In this document: positions 11,559 to 21,242 of the stretch, piece by piece | Layout: each line of letters begins with the position of its first letter | How positions within the stretch are numbered: position 1 is the stretch's first letter | Assembly (NCBI RefSeq): GCF_016595215.1 | Contig: NZ_JAENHK010000007.1 | Span: forward strand, 1-64,000 | Direction: 5' to 3' | Source of the DNA: Chryseobacterium paridis | Lineage (GTDB): Bacteria > Bacteroidota > Bacteroidia > Flavobacteriales > Weeksellaceae | Length of the DNA stretch: 64,000 bases | Made by a program: the position numbers and the translations under genes | Notes under the pieces: generated by a model | Seen by the model: the letters and a program-made list of their open reading frames with translations, nothing else | Databases searched by the model: none | Told to the model about the DNA's origin: nothing

Positions 11559-11624
11559 TTAATATTTTTTTAATAAATGTTAAAATAGTATTAAAACCTT
11601 CTTCACCAGTAGCTTTTACTTTTG
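11559..11624 (+). promoter_or_regulatory. Pho-box-like direct-repeat array and -7 box of the susCD operon
   Basis: In the 346-bp gap ahead of susC, four TTAA-type hexamers start at 11559 (TTAATA), 11570 (TTAATA), 11580 (TTAAAA) and 11591 (TTAAAA). The spacings are 11, 10 and 11 nt. A TACTTTTG -7 box (11617-11624) begins 26 nt after the last box starts, almost the same geometry as at 7306-7384. Transcription would begin only about 10 nt before the ATG. The rest of the gap (11358-11558) is AT-rich with no ORF seen. Confidence 0.55.
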
Positions 11625-11639
11625 CGCAAACAAAAAGAT

Positions 11640-14612
11640 ATGCGTAAACAGAAACAGAAACTATTGTTTTTATCATTTTTGGGATTAGTCAGTTCCAGCC
11701 TGACAGCCCAACAGAAAGCCAGGAAAGATACCATTAAAAATATTGATGAAGTGGTTGTTACTGCCTTAGGTATTAAAAGACACGATAAATCTTTAGGATA
11801 TGTTGCTGAAACCATCAAATCTGAAGAACTGTTAAAAACCCAGAATAATAACTGGGCGCAAGCTCTTGAAGGTAAAGTTGCCGGTTTGAAGATCCAAACA
11901 GCAGGAGCGGGGCCTTTAGGGAGCTCACTGATCAAACTGAGAGGTGACATTTCAATGAATATGGATCAGAATAATGCACTTATTGTAGTGGATGGTGTTC
12001 CATTGAGCAATTCAACCACAGGTACCGGATTTTCAGCCTATGGAGCAGGAGCAAAAGCTGATTTACCCATTGATTACGGGAATGGAATCAACAGCATCAA
12101 CCCTGATGATATTGAAACAATAACAGTTTTAAAGGGATCTACGGCAGCAGCTTTGTACGGATCAAGAGGTGCAGGTGGTGCAGTAATGATCACAACCAAA
12201 TCCGGAAAGACCAAAAAAGGAAAAATACAAGTTACTTTAAATTCCTATTCAAGCTATGATACAGTCTTAAAATGGCCGGACTATCAATATGAGTATGGTC
12301 AGGGAACTATGCAAAAGGATTCAAAGGGAAATTATTTCTATTCGTATGGAGCTTCACCGGATGGAGTAAATACCGGTGGTACTAGTAGTGCATTCGGGCC
12401 GAAATTTGCAGATCAATATTATTTTCAATATGATCCAACATTGGAAGGTCAGAGTGCGGAACGACAATTATGGAGACCATACAAAGACAATATCAAAGGC
12501 TTCTGGCAAACGGGTAGCACATTTTCAAACAATATTGCTGTAGAGGCATCCAATGAAAATACTTCTTTCAGGTCCTCACTAACCTATCTTAAAAATGAAT
12601 GGATGATGCCTAATACAGGTTTCGACAGATTTAATGCAGCGATTTCTTTTGACCATAAGATCAATGAAAAATTAAAAATAGGAGTTAAATTCAACTATAA
12701 TAAAATGACAAGTGATAACCTGCCTGCGACAGGTTACAGCAATCAATCGATTTCCTATTTCATGATTTTCCAGAACCCGAATGTGGATCTTGCCTGGTAT
12801 CAACCGATATGGAAAAAAGATAAATACCAGGTGGATCAGATCCACCCCTTCAGTTCCTATATTGATAATCCATACCTGATTGCCTACGAAATGTTAAACG
12901 GGGTGGATAAGAATTTTATCACAGGAAACATCAATCTTAATTATAAATTGGCTAAAAATTTTGAGGTCATGTTCAGGTCTGGTATGGAGCTGACCAATGA
13001 AGAACGTACTCAGCAAAGGCCATGGAGTTCTGCCAACTACCTTCAGGGAATGTACAGGGAACAGCATATTAAACAGATGGACCTTAATAACGATTTATTA
13101 TTTACTTATAAAAATACATTTAAAGATTTTGATTTCAGTGCGTCAGTAGGAGGAAATATCCGTTATTCCGAATACACGATGTATGACTATCTCGCTGATG
13201 GTCTTTTGAAGCCGGGAGTTTATACACTACCAAATGGCATTGCCAACATTACAAAATTTGCAACTCCAAATGATAAGCAGGTCAATAGTGCCTATGGTTT
13301 GGTGACTCTGGGGTATCAGAATAAGATCTTCCTTGATCTTACGGCAAGAAATGATTGGAGCAGCACACTTCCTAAGAATAACAGATCCTATTTTTACCCT
13401 TCAGCGGGACTTTCTTTTATTCTTTCAGATATATTCAAACTAAGCTCAAACCAGTTTAATTACTGGAAATTAAGGGCTTCCTGGTCAAAGGTAGGAAATG
13501 ACACAAGTCCTTATAAACTTATAAAATATTATAACAACAGTATGTTTTCCGGATCAGTAGAGGCTCCCTCTTTATTTCCTAATCCTAACCTGAGACCTGA
13601 AATGCTTACAAATATTGAAGCCGGAATGGATTTCAGTATTATTAAAAACAGGATCAGCTATTCCATTACCGCATACCAGAACAATTCTAAGGATCAGATC
13701 GTTGATATCCCGGCTCTGTATGAAACAGGATATAGTAAAAGAACCATCAACGCTGGGGAGGTACGAAACAGAGGATTGGAAATGACTTTAAATACCTTTC
13801 CCGTTAAAAATAAAAATTTCTCGTGGAGTGTAAATGCGAACTGGTCAATGAACAGAAATAAGATCCTTTCACTTCCGGATGAATTTCAGGGGCAGCCTTA
13901 TACTTTAGGCAGTGTAGGTGGAGTGGTATACTACAATGCAGTAGTTGGTGGATCATTGGGAGATATGTATGGCTATGGACTCATGTATTCACCTGACGGA
14001 CAGGTTGTATATGGAAGTGATGGATTAACAGCGAAGCCAACTGAGATGAAAAAGATAGGAAATGCATATCCGAAATGGAGGGCCGGTCTTCAAAACGAGT
14101 TCAGATACAAGAATTTTACCATTAGCTTTTCTTTTGACGGACAATACAAAGGAATGGCCTATTCCCAGTCGCATCACAAAATGACTGAACAGGGTAAATT
14201 AACGCATACCCTGATCGGAAGAGATAATCCGAATGGTCTTATCATAGGAGAAGGAGTGGTACAAAATCCTGACGGATCGTATTCACCAAATACCAAAGGT
14301 GTTGTTGTTTCCGCTTATTATGCTGATTATTATAGAAGAGCCAATGTAGAAACCAACTCATTTGATACCTCTTTTGTCAAATTAAGAGATGCAAGAATAT
14401 CTTATACTTTTTCTAAAAGTGTAACGCAGCAGCTTAAGCTGACCGATCTTACAATAGCATTATTTGGAAGAAATCTTTGGATGTGGACAAAGTTCCCGTT
14501 ATTCGATCCTGAAGCGGCGACTCTTAATGACAGTCAGATTACACCGGGAGTGGAAATGGGACAGCTGCCTACGGCCAGAACAGTGGGAATTCAGCTTAAC
14601 GTTAAATTTTAA
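11640..14612 (+). CDS. SusC/RagA family TonB-linked outer-membrane protein
   Basis: This 990-aa importer channel works with the SusD lipoprotein encoded next. It has a signal peptide (about 1-24, ending SLTAQ). It lacks the usual N-terminal carboxypeptidase-like extension and goes straight to the SusC plug motif DEVVVTALGIKR and the plug (GSTAAALYGSRGAGGAVMITTKSGK). The barrel ends in VKF. The ATG at 11640 was chosen over an in-frame TTG at 11622 because the -7 box overlaps the latter. The substrate is unknown; the operon partner phosphoesterase points to a phosphorylated compound. Confidence 0.94.
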   Translation: MRKQKQKLLFLSFLGLVSSSLTAQQKARKDTIKNIDEVVVTALGIKRHDKSLGYVAETIKSEELLKTQNNNWAQALEGKVAGLKIQTAGAGPLGSSLIKLRGDISMNMDQNNALIVVDGVPLSNSTTGTGFSAYGAGAKADLPIDYGNGINSINPDDIETITVLKGSTAAALYGSRGAGGAVMITTKSGKTKKGKIQVTLNSYSSYDTVLKWPDYQYEYGQGTMQKDSKGNYFYSYGASPDGVNTGGTSSAFGPKFADQYYFQYDPTLEGQSAERQLWRPYKDNIKGFWQTGSTFSNNIAVEASNENTSFRSSLTYLKNEWMMPNTGFDRFNAAISFDHKINEKLKIGVKFNYNKMTSDNLPATGYSNQSISYFMIFQNPNVDLAWYQPIWKKDKYQVDQIHPFSSYIDNPYLIAYEMLNGVDKNFITGNINLNYKLAKNFEVMFRSGMELTNEERTQQRPWSSANYLQGMYREQHIKQMDLNNDLLFTYKNTFKDFDFSASVGGNIRYSEYTMYDYLADGLLKPGVYTLPNGIANITKFATPNDKQVNSAYGLVTLGYQNKIFLDLTARNDWSSTLPKNNRSYFYPSAGLSFILSDIFKLSSNQFNYWKLRASWSKVGNDTSPYKLIKYYNNSMFSGSVEAPSLFPNPNLRPEMLTNIEAGMDFSIIKNRISYSITAYQNNSKDQIVDIPALYETGYSKRTINAGEVRNRGLEMTLNTFPVKNKNFSWSVNANWSMNRNKILSLPDEFQGQPYTLGSVGGVVYYNAVVGGSLGDMYGYGLMYSPDGQVVYGSDGLTAKPTEMKKIGNAYPKWRAGLQNEFRYKNFTISFSFDGQYKGMAYSQSHHKMTEQGKLTHTLIGRDNPNGLIIGEGVVQNPDGSYSPNTKGVVVSAYYADYYRRANVETNSFDTSFVKLRDARISYTFSKSVTQQLKLTDLTIALFGRNLWMWTKFPLFDPEAATLNDSQITPGVEMGQLPTARTVGIQLNVKF

Positions 14613-14623
14613 AATTGAAAATC

Positions 14624-16075
14624 ATGAAAAAATTATTACTCAACATATTATTAATTTCGGGAATAGGTCTTATTCCTGTTTCCTGCAGCAGAAGTCTTGA
14701 TGAAGTAAATATTGACGAAAGCAGGATAAGTGATCCGGTAGCGGCTAAATTACTTGTTCCTATTCAATATAACATGGCTTCCGTTAATTATATGCGGGCC
14801 AATGATTTTACGTTTGATATTATGCAGGTATCACTTGATTTTCCGAATGAGGGAAATTCGTTGAGCCGGTATTATCTTACCGAAAATACAGGAGCCGGAT
14901 TCTGGAACAATTCCTATAAATGGCTGAAACAGGTAAAAGATCTGAAAGAGGCAGCAATAGTAGAAAAAGATCAGAATTATCAGGCTATTGCTATGGTATT
15001 AAATGCCTGGATTTATTCCAACCTTACGGATACCTATGGAGATATCCCCTTTACTGAAGCTTCAAGATTAGACGATGGGATATCACAGCCTAAATTTGAT
15101 AAACAAAAAGACATTTATGTTCGACTGCTGGATGATCTGAAAGCAGCCAATGCACTTTTTATTACCAATAAGCCATTGACAGGGAATGATCTTTTTTATA
15201 AGGCAGAATCGGATGCCAATGGGATTATAAACTGGAAAAAGTTTTGTAATTCTTTGTCGTTGAGGTTGCTGACAAGAATTCTGAAGAAAAACGGAGAAGT
15301 AAATGTTCATCAGCGAATTCAGGAGATTGTAAATGATCCTGCCACATATCCTCTTTTTCAAAACAATAATGAGACAGCAAAGCTCAATATTACAGGGGTA
15401 TCACCACTTCTTCCTCCCATTGCAAGACCTCAGGATTTTACTACAGGAAGAGCGGCTTCGGAGTTCTTTGTAGAAGCTCTGAAAGCTAATAACGATCCAC
15501 GTCTGGCTATGTTTTTCGGCCAGGCTAAAGATATTGCCAGTCAGCAGAATATCGGGTATAAAGGTGCTCCATCGGGTTATGCGTATGGAACGATATTCAG
15601 TTATCAACCGTCCAATATGAATCAGAATTTAGCAAAAGCTCCCCTGAATATTCTGATTTATCCTTATGCAGAACTGCAGTTCATCCTTTCGGAATTAGCA
15701 AATAAAGGAATCATTCAGGGAAATGCCCAAACCTTTTATGAGAATGGGGTAAAAGCTGCAATAGAGCAATGGGGAGCTGTTGTACCCGCAAATTATTTTG
15801 CGAATCCGAATGTCGCTTATAATGGAAATATCGACAGGATTATGCTTCAGAAATATATTGCATTGTTCTTTGTAGATCAGCAACAATGGTTTGAAAAGAG
15901 AAGAACCGGTTTTCCTGTACTTCCCAATAATGGAGGTCTTCTTAACAATGGAAATCTGCCCCAAAGGTTGATGTATCCACCTAATCCAAAAGTTTTAAAT
16001 ACAGCAAATTATCAGGCTGCTGTTCAGCAGATGGGAGGAGATAATATCAATATTAAAACCTGGTGGAATAACTAA
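14624..16075 (+). CDS. SusD/RagB family lipoprotein
   Basis: This 483-aa surface lipoprotein caps the SusC channel and binds substrate. It has a signal peptide with lipobox PVSC near residue 20. The helical SusD-like (SusD-2 / RagB type) fold shows ALVLNAWIYSNLTDTYGDIPFTEA and the C-terminal ALFFVDQQQWFEKRRTGFP. The ATG at 14624 (MKKLLLN) starts the signal peptide; an upstream TTG at 14615 is less likely. It follows susC by 11 bp, so the two are co-transcribed and probably translationally coupled. Confidence 0.93.
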   Translation: MKKLLLNILLISGIGLIPVSCSRSLDEVNIDESRISDPVAAKLLVPIQYNMASVNYMRANDFTFDIMQVSLDFPNEGNSLSRYYLTENTGAGFWNNSYKWLKQVKDLKEAAIVEKDQNYQAIAMVLNAWIYSNLTDTYGDIPFTEASRLDDGISQPKFDKQKDIYVRLLDDLKAANALFITNKPLTGNDLFYKAESDANGIINWKKFCNSLSLRLLTRILKKNGEVNVHQRIQEIVNDPATYPLFQNNNETAKLNITGVSPLLPPIARPQDFTTGRAASEFFVEALKANNDPRLAMFFGQAKDIASQQNIGYKGAPSGYAYGTIFSYQPSNMNQNLAKAPLNILIYPYAELQFILSELANKGIIQGNAQTFYENGVKAAIEQWGAVVPANYFANPNVAYNGNIDRIMLQKYIALFFVDQQQWFEKRRTGFPVLPNNGGLLNNGNLPQRLMYPPNPKVLNTANYQAAVQQMGGDNINIKTWWNN

Positions 16076-16118
16076 TAAAAACCTGAAGTAATACATTTTA
16101 ATAAAAATAAATCATCCT

Positions 16119-17702
16119 ATGAATATTAAATTATTAATGCCATGCCTTCTGATTTCAGCAATGGCATTGTCACAAACTTCCGTATCCGGCTATGTGTACG
16201 AAGACATAAATAAAAATCAAAAAAAAGAAAGCCGTGAGAAAGGAATCGAGGGAGTTGCGGTATCTAACGGCGCCCAGGTTGTTTTAACAGATAAAAATGG
16301 AAGATATAGTTTACCGCTTAGTGAAAATCAAACCATTTTTGTGATCAAACAATCTGGCTATATGACACCTGTTAATAGTAATATTTTGCCTCAATATTAC
16401 TATCAGTACAAACCAAAAGGATCTCCTTCGGATTTTAAATATAAAGGAACGCTACCGACAGGAGAGTTGCCAAAAGAACTCAACTTTGCATTGTACAGAC
16501 AAAAGGAGGATAAAAACTTTGATATCCTGGTTTTCGGGGATCCTCAGCCTTATACGGAGAAAGAACTGGATTATTTCAAAAGAGGAATTGTAAATGAAGT
16601 AAAGAACACAAAAAAGAATGCTGTTCTGGGAATCAGTCTTGGAGATCTTGTGGGAGATAATCTGAGTCTTCAGAAACCGTATGCAGATGTCATGAAAGAG
16701 ATTGGTTTACCATGGTATAATGTGATGGGAAATCACGATATGAATTATGATGCAAAGGAAGATCAGTTTTCAGACGAAACTTTTGAAGCTAATTTTGGCC
16801 CTGCCAATTATTCATTTAATTACGGGAATGTACATTTTATTATTTTAGACGATATTCTTTATCCGGATCCGAGAGACGGAAAAGGATATTGGGGAGGATT
16901 CCGAAATGATCAGCTGCAATTCATTGAAAATGACCTGAAGCTGGTGGATAAAAACAAACTGATTGTGATCTCTTTTCACATTCCGTTGGAACATACTAAT
17001 GAAGATAATTTCAGAAATGCGGACCGTCAGAAATTGTTTGATTTTTTAAGTCCTTTCCCTAACGCGCTTCTTTTATCAGCACATACTCATATTCAACAGC
17101 AGATCTTTTATGGCAAAAAAGCAGGTTGGAATGGAGCCAAAGACCTTCATGAATATAATGTAGGAACAACCTGTGGTGACTGGTATTCCGGAACTCCTGA
17201 TGAAATGGGATTGCCTACTTCTACGATGAGAGACGGAACAGCCAAAGGATATTCATTCATAAGCTTTACGGATAACCAATATAAAGTTAAATACAAAACA
17301 GCCGGTAAACCTGACGACTATCAGATCAAGTTGTATGTTCCGAAGGCTATTCCTTATCCATCAAAAACATCGGCTAAAATTCTTGCCAACTTCTTTATGG
17401 GGAGTAAAAAAGATAAAGTGGAGTACAGGATAGATAATGCGGAATGGAAAGATATGGAGTATGACGAAACGATCGATCCTAATTTTGCTTTGTCCGTATT
17501 CAAATGGGATACGACACAGAATCTTTTTCCGGGAAGAAGACCCTCAAATCCTGAAATGGCAAAACACATATGGATCGGTGGATTTACTAATAAATTGGCA
17601 CTAGGGAAGCACAAGGTGGAAGTGAGAGCTATGGATATGTATGGAAACCAGTTTTCAGCTTCTGAAGAATTCGAAGTGAAAGAATCTGTGCTTATTCCTT
17701 AA
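16119..17702 (+). CDS. Calcineurin-like metallophosphoesterase with N- and C-terminal beta domains
   Basis: This secreted 527-aa phosphoesterase has a signal peptide (about 1-18). An SdrD/Ig-like N-terminal module follows (about 20-110, VSGYVYEDINKNQ ... TDKNGRYSLPL). The two-metal catalytic core shows FGDPQP, SLGDLVGD, MGNHDMN, SFHIPLEH and SAHTHIQ. The C-terminal calcineurin-like-phosphoesterase-associated domain covers about 390-520. It lies 43 bp after susD in the same direction and is probably the third gene of the operon. It would cleave a phosphoester supplied to or by the SusCD system. The exact substrate is unknown. Confidence 0.9.
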   Translation: MNIKLLMPCLLISAMALSQTSVSGYVYEDINKNQKKESREKGIEGVAVSNGAQVVLTDKNGRYSLPLSENQTIFVIKQSGYMTPVNSNILPQYYYQYKPKGSPSDFKYKGTLPTGELPKELNFALYRQKEDKNFDILVFGDPQPYTEKELDYFKRGIVNEVKNTKKNAVLGISLGDLVGDNLSLQKPYADVMKEIGLPWYNVMGNHDMNYDAKEDQFSDETFEANFGPANYSFNYGNVHFIILDDILYPDPRDGKGYWGGFRNDQLQFIENDLKLVDKNKLIVISFHIPLEHTNEDNFRNADRQKLFDFLSPFPNALLLSAHTHIQQQIFYGKKAGWNGAKDLHEYNVGTTCGDWYSGTPDEMGLPTSTMRDGTAKGYSFISFTDNQYKVKYKTAGKPDDYQIKLYVPKAIPYPSKTSAKILANFFMGSKKDKVEYRIDNAEWKDMEYDETIDPNFALSVFKWDTTQNLFPGRRPSNPEMAKHIWIGGFTNKLALGKHKVEVRAMDMYGNQFSASEEFEVKESVLIP

Positions 17703-17731
17703 TTTATTCTTTTTTTATTATACTTTCTGAG

Positions 17732-17760
17732 AACCGGCTTCTATGAGCCGGTTTTATTTT
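17732..17760 (+). terminator. Terminator of the susCD-phosphoesterase operon
   Basis: Arms AACCGGCT and AGCCGGTT with a 6-nt loop are followed by a T-rich tract. Confidence 0.85.
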
Positions 17761-17845
17761 AGAGAATGTCATGGAAAAACATTCACATGATTCATCTTTA
17801 AACAAAATATGCTTTCGTAGATTTGTATGACGAAAAAGTATTATT

Positions 17846-18559
17846 ATGAATATAAAAGGAAAAAATGCCATTGTAACAGGTGGTGGAAGAGGCTTAGGAA
17901 AAGCGGTTGCTTTAGCTTTGGCGAATGAAGGAGTGAATGTTGCCATTACAGGCAGAAATGAAGCCAACTTAAAAGCGACTGTTGAAGAAATTAAAAATAT
18001 AGGGGTAAATGCTGCGTATGCTATTTTCAGTGTTGATGATGAGTCAGCGGTAAAAGCAGGAATCGAATCATTAGCGAAAGAGCTTGGTGGTGTAGATATT
18101 TTGATTAATAATGCAGGGATCGGAGACTTTGGAACGATTGAAGAAATGCCTTCCGAAACCTGGGAGCAAGTAATCAAAACCAATCTTTTTGGAGTTTATT
18201 ATGCAGCTAAAGCCGTACATCCGTTTTTGAAAGAAAAAGGTCAGGGAGATATTGTAAATGTAGCTTCAACAGCAGGTTTAAAAGGCGGTGGAAACATGTC
18301 TGCCTATGCTGCTTCTAAAGCTGCTGTAATTTCTTTATCGCAATCAATGATGGCTGAGTGGAGAAAACAAAATATCCGTGTGATTACTTTAACTCCTAGC
18401 ACCATCGCCTCTGACATGAGTATTCAGGGAGGATTAACAGATGGAAACCCAGAGACTGTTTTACAACCAGAAGACTTTGCAGAATGGGTAAGAGATATTT
18501 TGAAAATGAATAGAAGAGCATTAATTGCGAATGGTTCGATATTTTCAACCAATCCTTAA
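17846..18559 (+). CDS. SDR family oxidoreductase (3-ketoacyl-(ACP) reductase-like)
   Basis: This 237-aa Rossmann-fold NAD(P)-dependent reductase has the cofactor motif TGGGRGLGKAVA (about 11-22) and the NNAG motif (about 90). Its catalytic set is Ser (NVASTAG) with Tyr and Lys (SAYAASKAA). It resembles FabG-type reductases annotated as 3-ketoacyl-ACP reductases, but SDR specificity cannot be called reliably from motifs. It is probably a single gene, bounded by terminators on both sides. Confidence 0.88.
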   Translation: MNIKGKNAIVTGGGRGLGKAVALALANEGVNVAITGRNEANLKATVEEIKNIGVNAAYAIFSVDDESAVKAGIESLAKELGGVDILINNAGIGDFGTIEEMPSETWEQVIKTNLFGVYYAAKAVHPFLKEKGQGDIVNVASTAGLKGGGNMSAYAASKAAVISLSQSMMAEWRKQNIRVITLTPSTIASDMSIQGGLTDGNPETVLQPEDFAEWVRDILKMNRRALIANGSIFSTNP

Positions 18560-18610
18560 GAGTATAGACTCTGGGATTTTATTTTAAATGATTTATTTTA
18601 TATTAATAGA

Positions 18611-18635
18611 GGCGGGTTTTAACCCGCTTTTCTTT
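18611..18635 (+). terminator. Terminator after the SDR gene
   Basis: Palindrome GCGGGTTTTAACCCGC is followed by a T-rich stretch. Its T-tract runs into the promoter of the next gene. Confidence 0.75.
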
Positions 18636-18642
18636 ATTTTTG
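18635..18642 (+). promoter_or_regulatory. -7 box of the prmA promoter
   Basis: TATTTTTG matches TAnnTTTG and lies 15 bp before the prmA ATG, directly after the upstream terminator stem. Confidence 0.5.
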
Positions 18643-18657
18643 TACCAAATTGATCAC

Positions 18658-19485
18658 ATGCAAAATTATTTAGAATTCAACTTCAAAATTTCCCCACTTC
18701 AACCTTGGAACGAGATATTAATGGCAGAACTTATTGAAATAGGTTTTGACAGTTTCACAGAAGAATTGGAAGGAATATTAGGATATATTCAAAAGGACTT
18801 ATTTAATGAAGAAGAACTTAAAGCATTACCTCTTTTTGAGAATGAAAATGTAAAAATCGAATATACCTTTGAAGAAATGCCGAATATCAATTGGAATGAG
18901 GAATGGGAAAAGAATTTCTCACCCATTAATATTGATGATAAAGTATTGATCAGAGCTGAATTTCACGATTCAGTACCAGGAATGCATGAAATTATCATTC
19001 AACCTAAAATGTCTTTTGGAACAGGGCATCACCCAACAACCCATTTGATGATCCAGCAGATGATGGATTTTGACTTCAATGGTAAGAAGGTTTTGGATAT
19101 GGGTTGTGGAACATCTGTTTTGGCTATTTATGCAAAACAGCAGGGAGCTGGTGCAGTGAAAGCGATTGACATTGACGAATGGTCCGTTGAAAACTCTAAA
19201 GAAAATGCTGAAAGAAATGGTGTTACCCTTGATATTGAACAAGGAACTGCTGATAATTTAGGAAAAGAAAATTATGATATTATTTTGGCCAATATCAACC
19301 GAAATATTTTGATATCAGATATTCCTACTTATGTGTCTGTTTTAAATGATGGGGGGAAGCTATTGCTATCAGGATTGTGTTTTTTTGATGTTGATGATAT
19401 TCTGGAAGTATGTAAAGAAAATAATCTTGAATTAAAGAAGCAGTTACAGAGAGAGGAATGGGTAAGCTTATTACTAGAAAAATAG
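18658..19485 (+). CDS. prmA: Ribosomal protein L11 methyltransferase
   Basis: It trimethylates ribosomal protein L11 using S-adenosylmethionine. The 275-aa protein has the N-terminal substrate-recognition domain (about 1-115). The PrmA-typical MSFGTGHHPTTHLM precedes the SAM motif VLDMGCGTSVLAIYA, and the NPPY-like catalytic loop reads LANINRNIL. The ATG at 18658 is preferred over an in-frame TTG at 18640, which overlaps the -7 box. The stop falls 17 bp before the next gene's chosen start, so they may be co-transcribed. Confidence 0.95.
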   Translation: MQNYLEFNFKISPLQPWNEILMAELIEIGFDSFTEELEGILGYIQKDLFNEEELKALPLFENENVKIEYTFEEMPNINWNEEWEKNFSPINIDDKVLIRAEFHDSVPGMHEIIIQPKMSFGTGHHPTTHLMIQQMMDFDFNGKKVLDMGCGTSVLAIYAKQQGAGAVKAIDIDEWSVENSKENAERNGVTLDIEQGTADNLGKENYDIILANINRNILISDIPTYVSVLNDGGKLLLSGLCFFDVDDILEVCKENNLELKKQLQREEWVSLLLEK

Positions 19486-19502
19486 AAATACAAAATTGTT
19501 CT

Positions 19503-20339
19503 ATGAAATCTTTATTTACTATTTTATTCTTATTTGCACTCCAACTTTTTTCTGCGCAGGAAGAGGCTTATGCCAATGGAGTTTTTGGGTTTGAAGAAAA
19601 TAAAGCGCAAAAAATATTCACCAACTGGACAAGGGTAAGACAAGAGCCTAAAGTGGATGCTCAAATAGTCGATTCATTACAAACGAATCAACAAATTCTG
19701 ATTCTTCAAAAAGATGAAACTATTTTGAAATTGGGAGAGAGGCGCTCTAACTGGTACAAAATCTCCTGTCAGAAAGGAGAACAGACTGCAGAAGGTTATA
19801 TATGGGGTGGAAATCTTTGTGTTGGATATAGAAATAAAAATGGAATCGATTTTCTTTTTGGTCTTTCAAAAACGGAGAAAAGAAAAGATAAAAAATCTGG
19901 AGAGAATCTTGAGCAAAACATAGCTAGTATAAAAGCACTTGAAGGAAACACTCTGATTGATGAAGTCTTTTTTGATACGGGACGAGGTGAGGAGCTTAGC
20001 TATGGAACATTTACTGTAGAAAGTAATCATAAGCTGCAAAATGTAGAATTGACCTTAAAAGCAATGGTTTCAGGAGAGGCCTGTGGGATTGCAAGCTATG
20101 ATCAATATGTATTATTTAAGGATAGAAAATTAATTATACTGCCACAGCTCACGAATGTTGGAGATGCTGATGTGTACTATCATAGTGAAAGCTTTGTATT
20201 TCCAAATGATAAGGGTGGCATTCCTAATGCTTTTATTTTTAAAATGGAAGAAATGGAAAAGGATGATCATGATAAAGAAAAGAAGAAACACTCTTCCAAG
20301 ACCTATCTCTGGAATGGAACTTCTTACCAATTAAAATAA
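19503..20339 (+). CDS. Secreted SH3-like domain protein of unknown function
   Basis: The chosen ATG begins a clear signal peptide (MKSLFTILFLFALQLFSAQ), giving 278 aa; the longer reading frame upstream overlaps prmA and lacks a signal. A bacterial SH3-like region (about 40-105) has the VRQEPKVDAQIVDSL and SNWYKIS motifs, followed by GYIWGGNL. The C-terminal half is not recognised and ends in a Lys/His-rich stretch and a KTYLWNGTSYQLK strand. It is probably periplasmic, perhaps peptidoglycan-binding. It is followed by a strong terminator. Confidence 0.78.
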   Translation: MKSLFTILFLFALQLFSAQEEAYANGVFGFEENKAQKIFTNWTRVRQEPKVDAQIVDSLQTNQQILILQKDETILKLGERRSNWYKISCQKGEQTAEGYIWGGNLCVGYRNKNGIDFLFGLSKTEKRKDKKSGENLEQNIASIKALEGNTLIDEVFFDTGRGEELSYGTFTVESNHKLQNVELTLKAMVSGEACGIASYDQYVLFKDRKLIILPQLTNVGDADVYYHSESFVFPNDKGGIPNAFIFKMEEMEKDDHDKEKKKHSSKTYLWNGTSYQLK

Positions 20340-20340
20340 T

Positions 20341-20370
20341 AATCCCGCTGGTTTACAGCGGGATTTTTTG
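20341..20370 (+). terminator. Intrinsic terminator
   Basis: Arms AATCCCGCTG and CAGCGGGATT enclose a 5-nt loop, followed by a T-run, immediately after the SH3-like gene. Confidence 0.9.
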
Positions 20371-20417
20371 TTTTTTTATCCAAATATAGATAAAACTGTA
20401 AAAAGACTTTCTTATTT

Positions 20418-21242
20418 TTAAGGTGCAGTTTTTACTGCATTATACATCATTGAGTCTTTCTGCTGGTCAGTATAATCATATTTGTAGTGATAAAATGAAG
20501 ATTCCCAATCACCATAACCAACATTTGGAATGATAATGAATTTTTTTCCGAAATCCTTTGCGGAATTCTTTACTGCGGCAGACCTTTCTGTTTCTGTTTT
20601 TTTGTCGAATATGCCGGAGAAATCAGAAAGATTATCTCCCAACAACAAAACAATATTATAATTTTTAGCAATATCAACTCTTCGGTTTTCTTTACTGCTT
20701 TCCTTTGAGCGGAGGATAAGGTTGGTATCATTTTGAAGCGGGAAATTGTATTTCTTCAAGTTTTTCACTGTTCCTGCGCGTTCCTGCTCCAGACGATTGG
20801 TTACATAAAATACCTGAACGCCCTTCTCAGCTGCATATTGGTAAAATTCCTGAGAGCCTGTAAGCGGTTTTGCAATTCCCTTAGCGGTCCATTCCTCCCA
20901 GGTGGTCTGATCATAACCCTTTCCCATCTTAGAACGTTCAACGGCATAATAAGAATTATCTAAAAAAGTCTCATCAATATCCGAAACAATGGCTAAAGGC
21001 TTTTCCGATTTTTGTACTAAAGCTTCATCCAAACGGAGCCTGGCTATATTGTAAGCCTGGAGGCAAAGTGCTTGGTATTCTGCTGCCCGTTGCTGATAAA
21101 AGGCAGCGTATATTTTTCCGTCACGCCCAAGATTTTGATAAGGACTATCCTGAACAGAAACTTTTGAAACCGGAACTGCTGTTTTGCAGGATAATACCAA
21201 AACAAATAAGCAGTTTGCGATAATGAATTTAAAATTTTTCAT
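20418..21242 (-). CDS. 5'-nucleotidase, lipoprotein e(P4) family (class C acid phosphatase)
   Basis: This outer-membrane lipoprotein phosphatase releases phosphate from nucleotides such as NMN and related monoesters. It has 274 aa and the lipobox VLSC near residue 19. The HAD-type nucleophile motif of class C acid phosphatases is AIVSDIDETFLDNS (about 84-97). The later acidic motif LLGDNLSDF is present, as is the YVTNR motif. It is another exported phosphatase near the putative phosphorus locus, but it lies on the opposite strand and behind its own signals. Confidence 0.93.
   Translation of the reverse strand: MKNFKFIIANCLFVLVLSCKTAVPVSKVSVQDSPYQNLGRDGKIYAAFYQQRAAEYQALCLQAYNIARLRLDEALVQKSEKPLAIVSDIDETFLDNSYYAVERSKMGKGYDQTTWEEWTAKGIAKPLTGSQEFYQYAAEKGVQVFYVTNRLEQERAGTVKNLKKYNFPLQNDTNLILRSKESSKENRRVDIAKNYNIVLLLGDNLSDFSGIFDKKTETERSAAVKNSAKDFGKKFIIIPNVGYGDWESSFYHYKYDYTDQQKDSMMYNAVKTAP

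Noticed and set aside
17704..18183. 159-aa minus-strand ORF
   Set aside because: Antisense to the SDR gene and its upstream region; low-complexity composition; no start context.
19458..19502. Longer start of the SH3-like protein
   Set aside because: The extension overlaps the prmA end and pushes the signal peptide inward; the ATG at 19503 is better.
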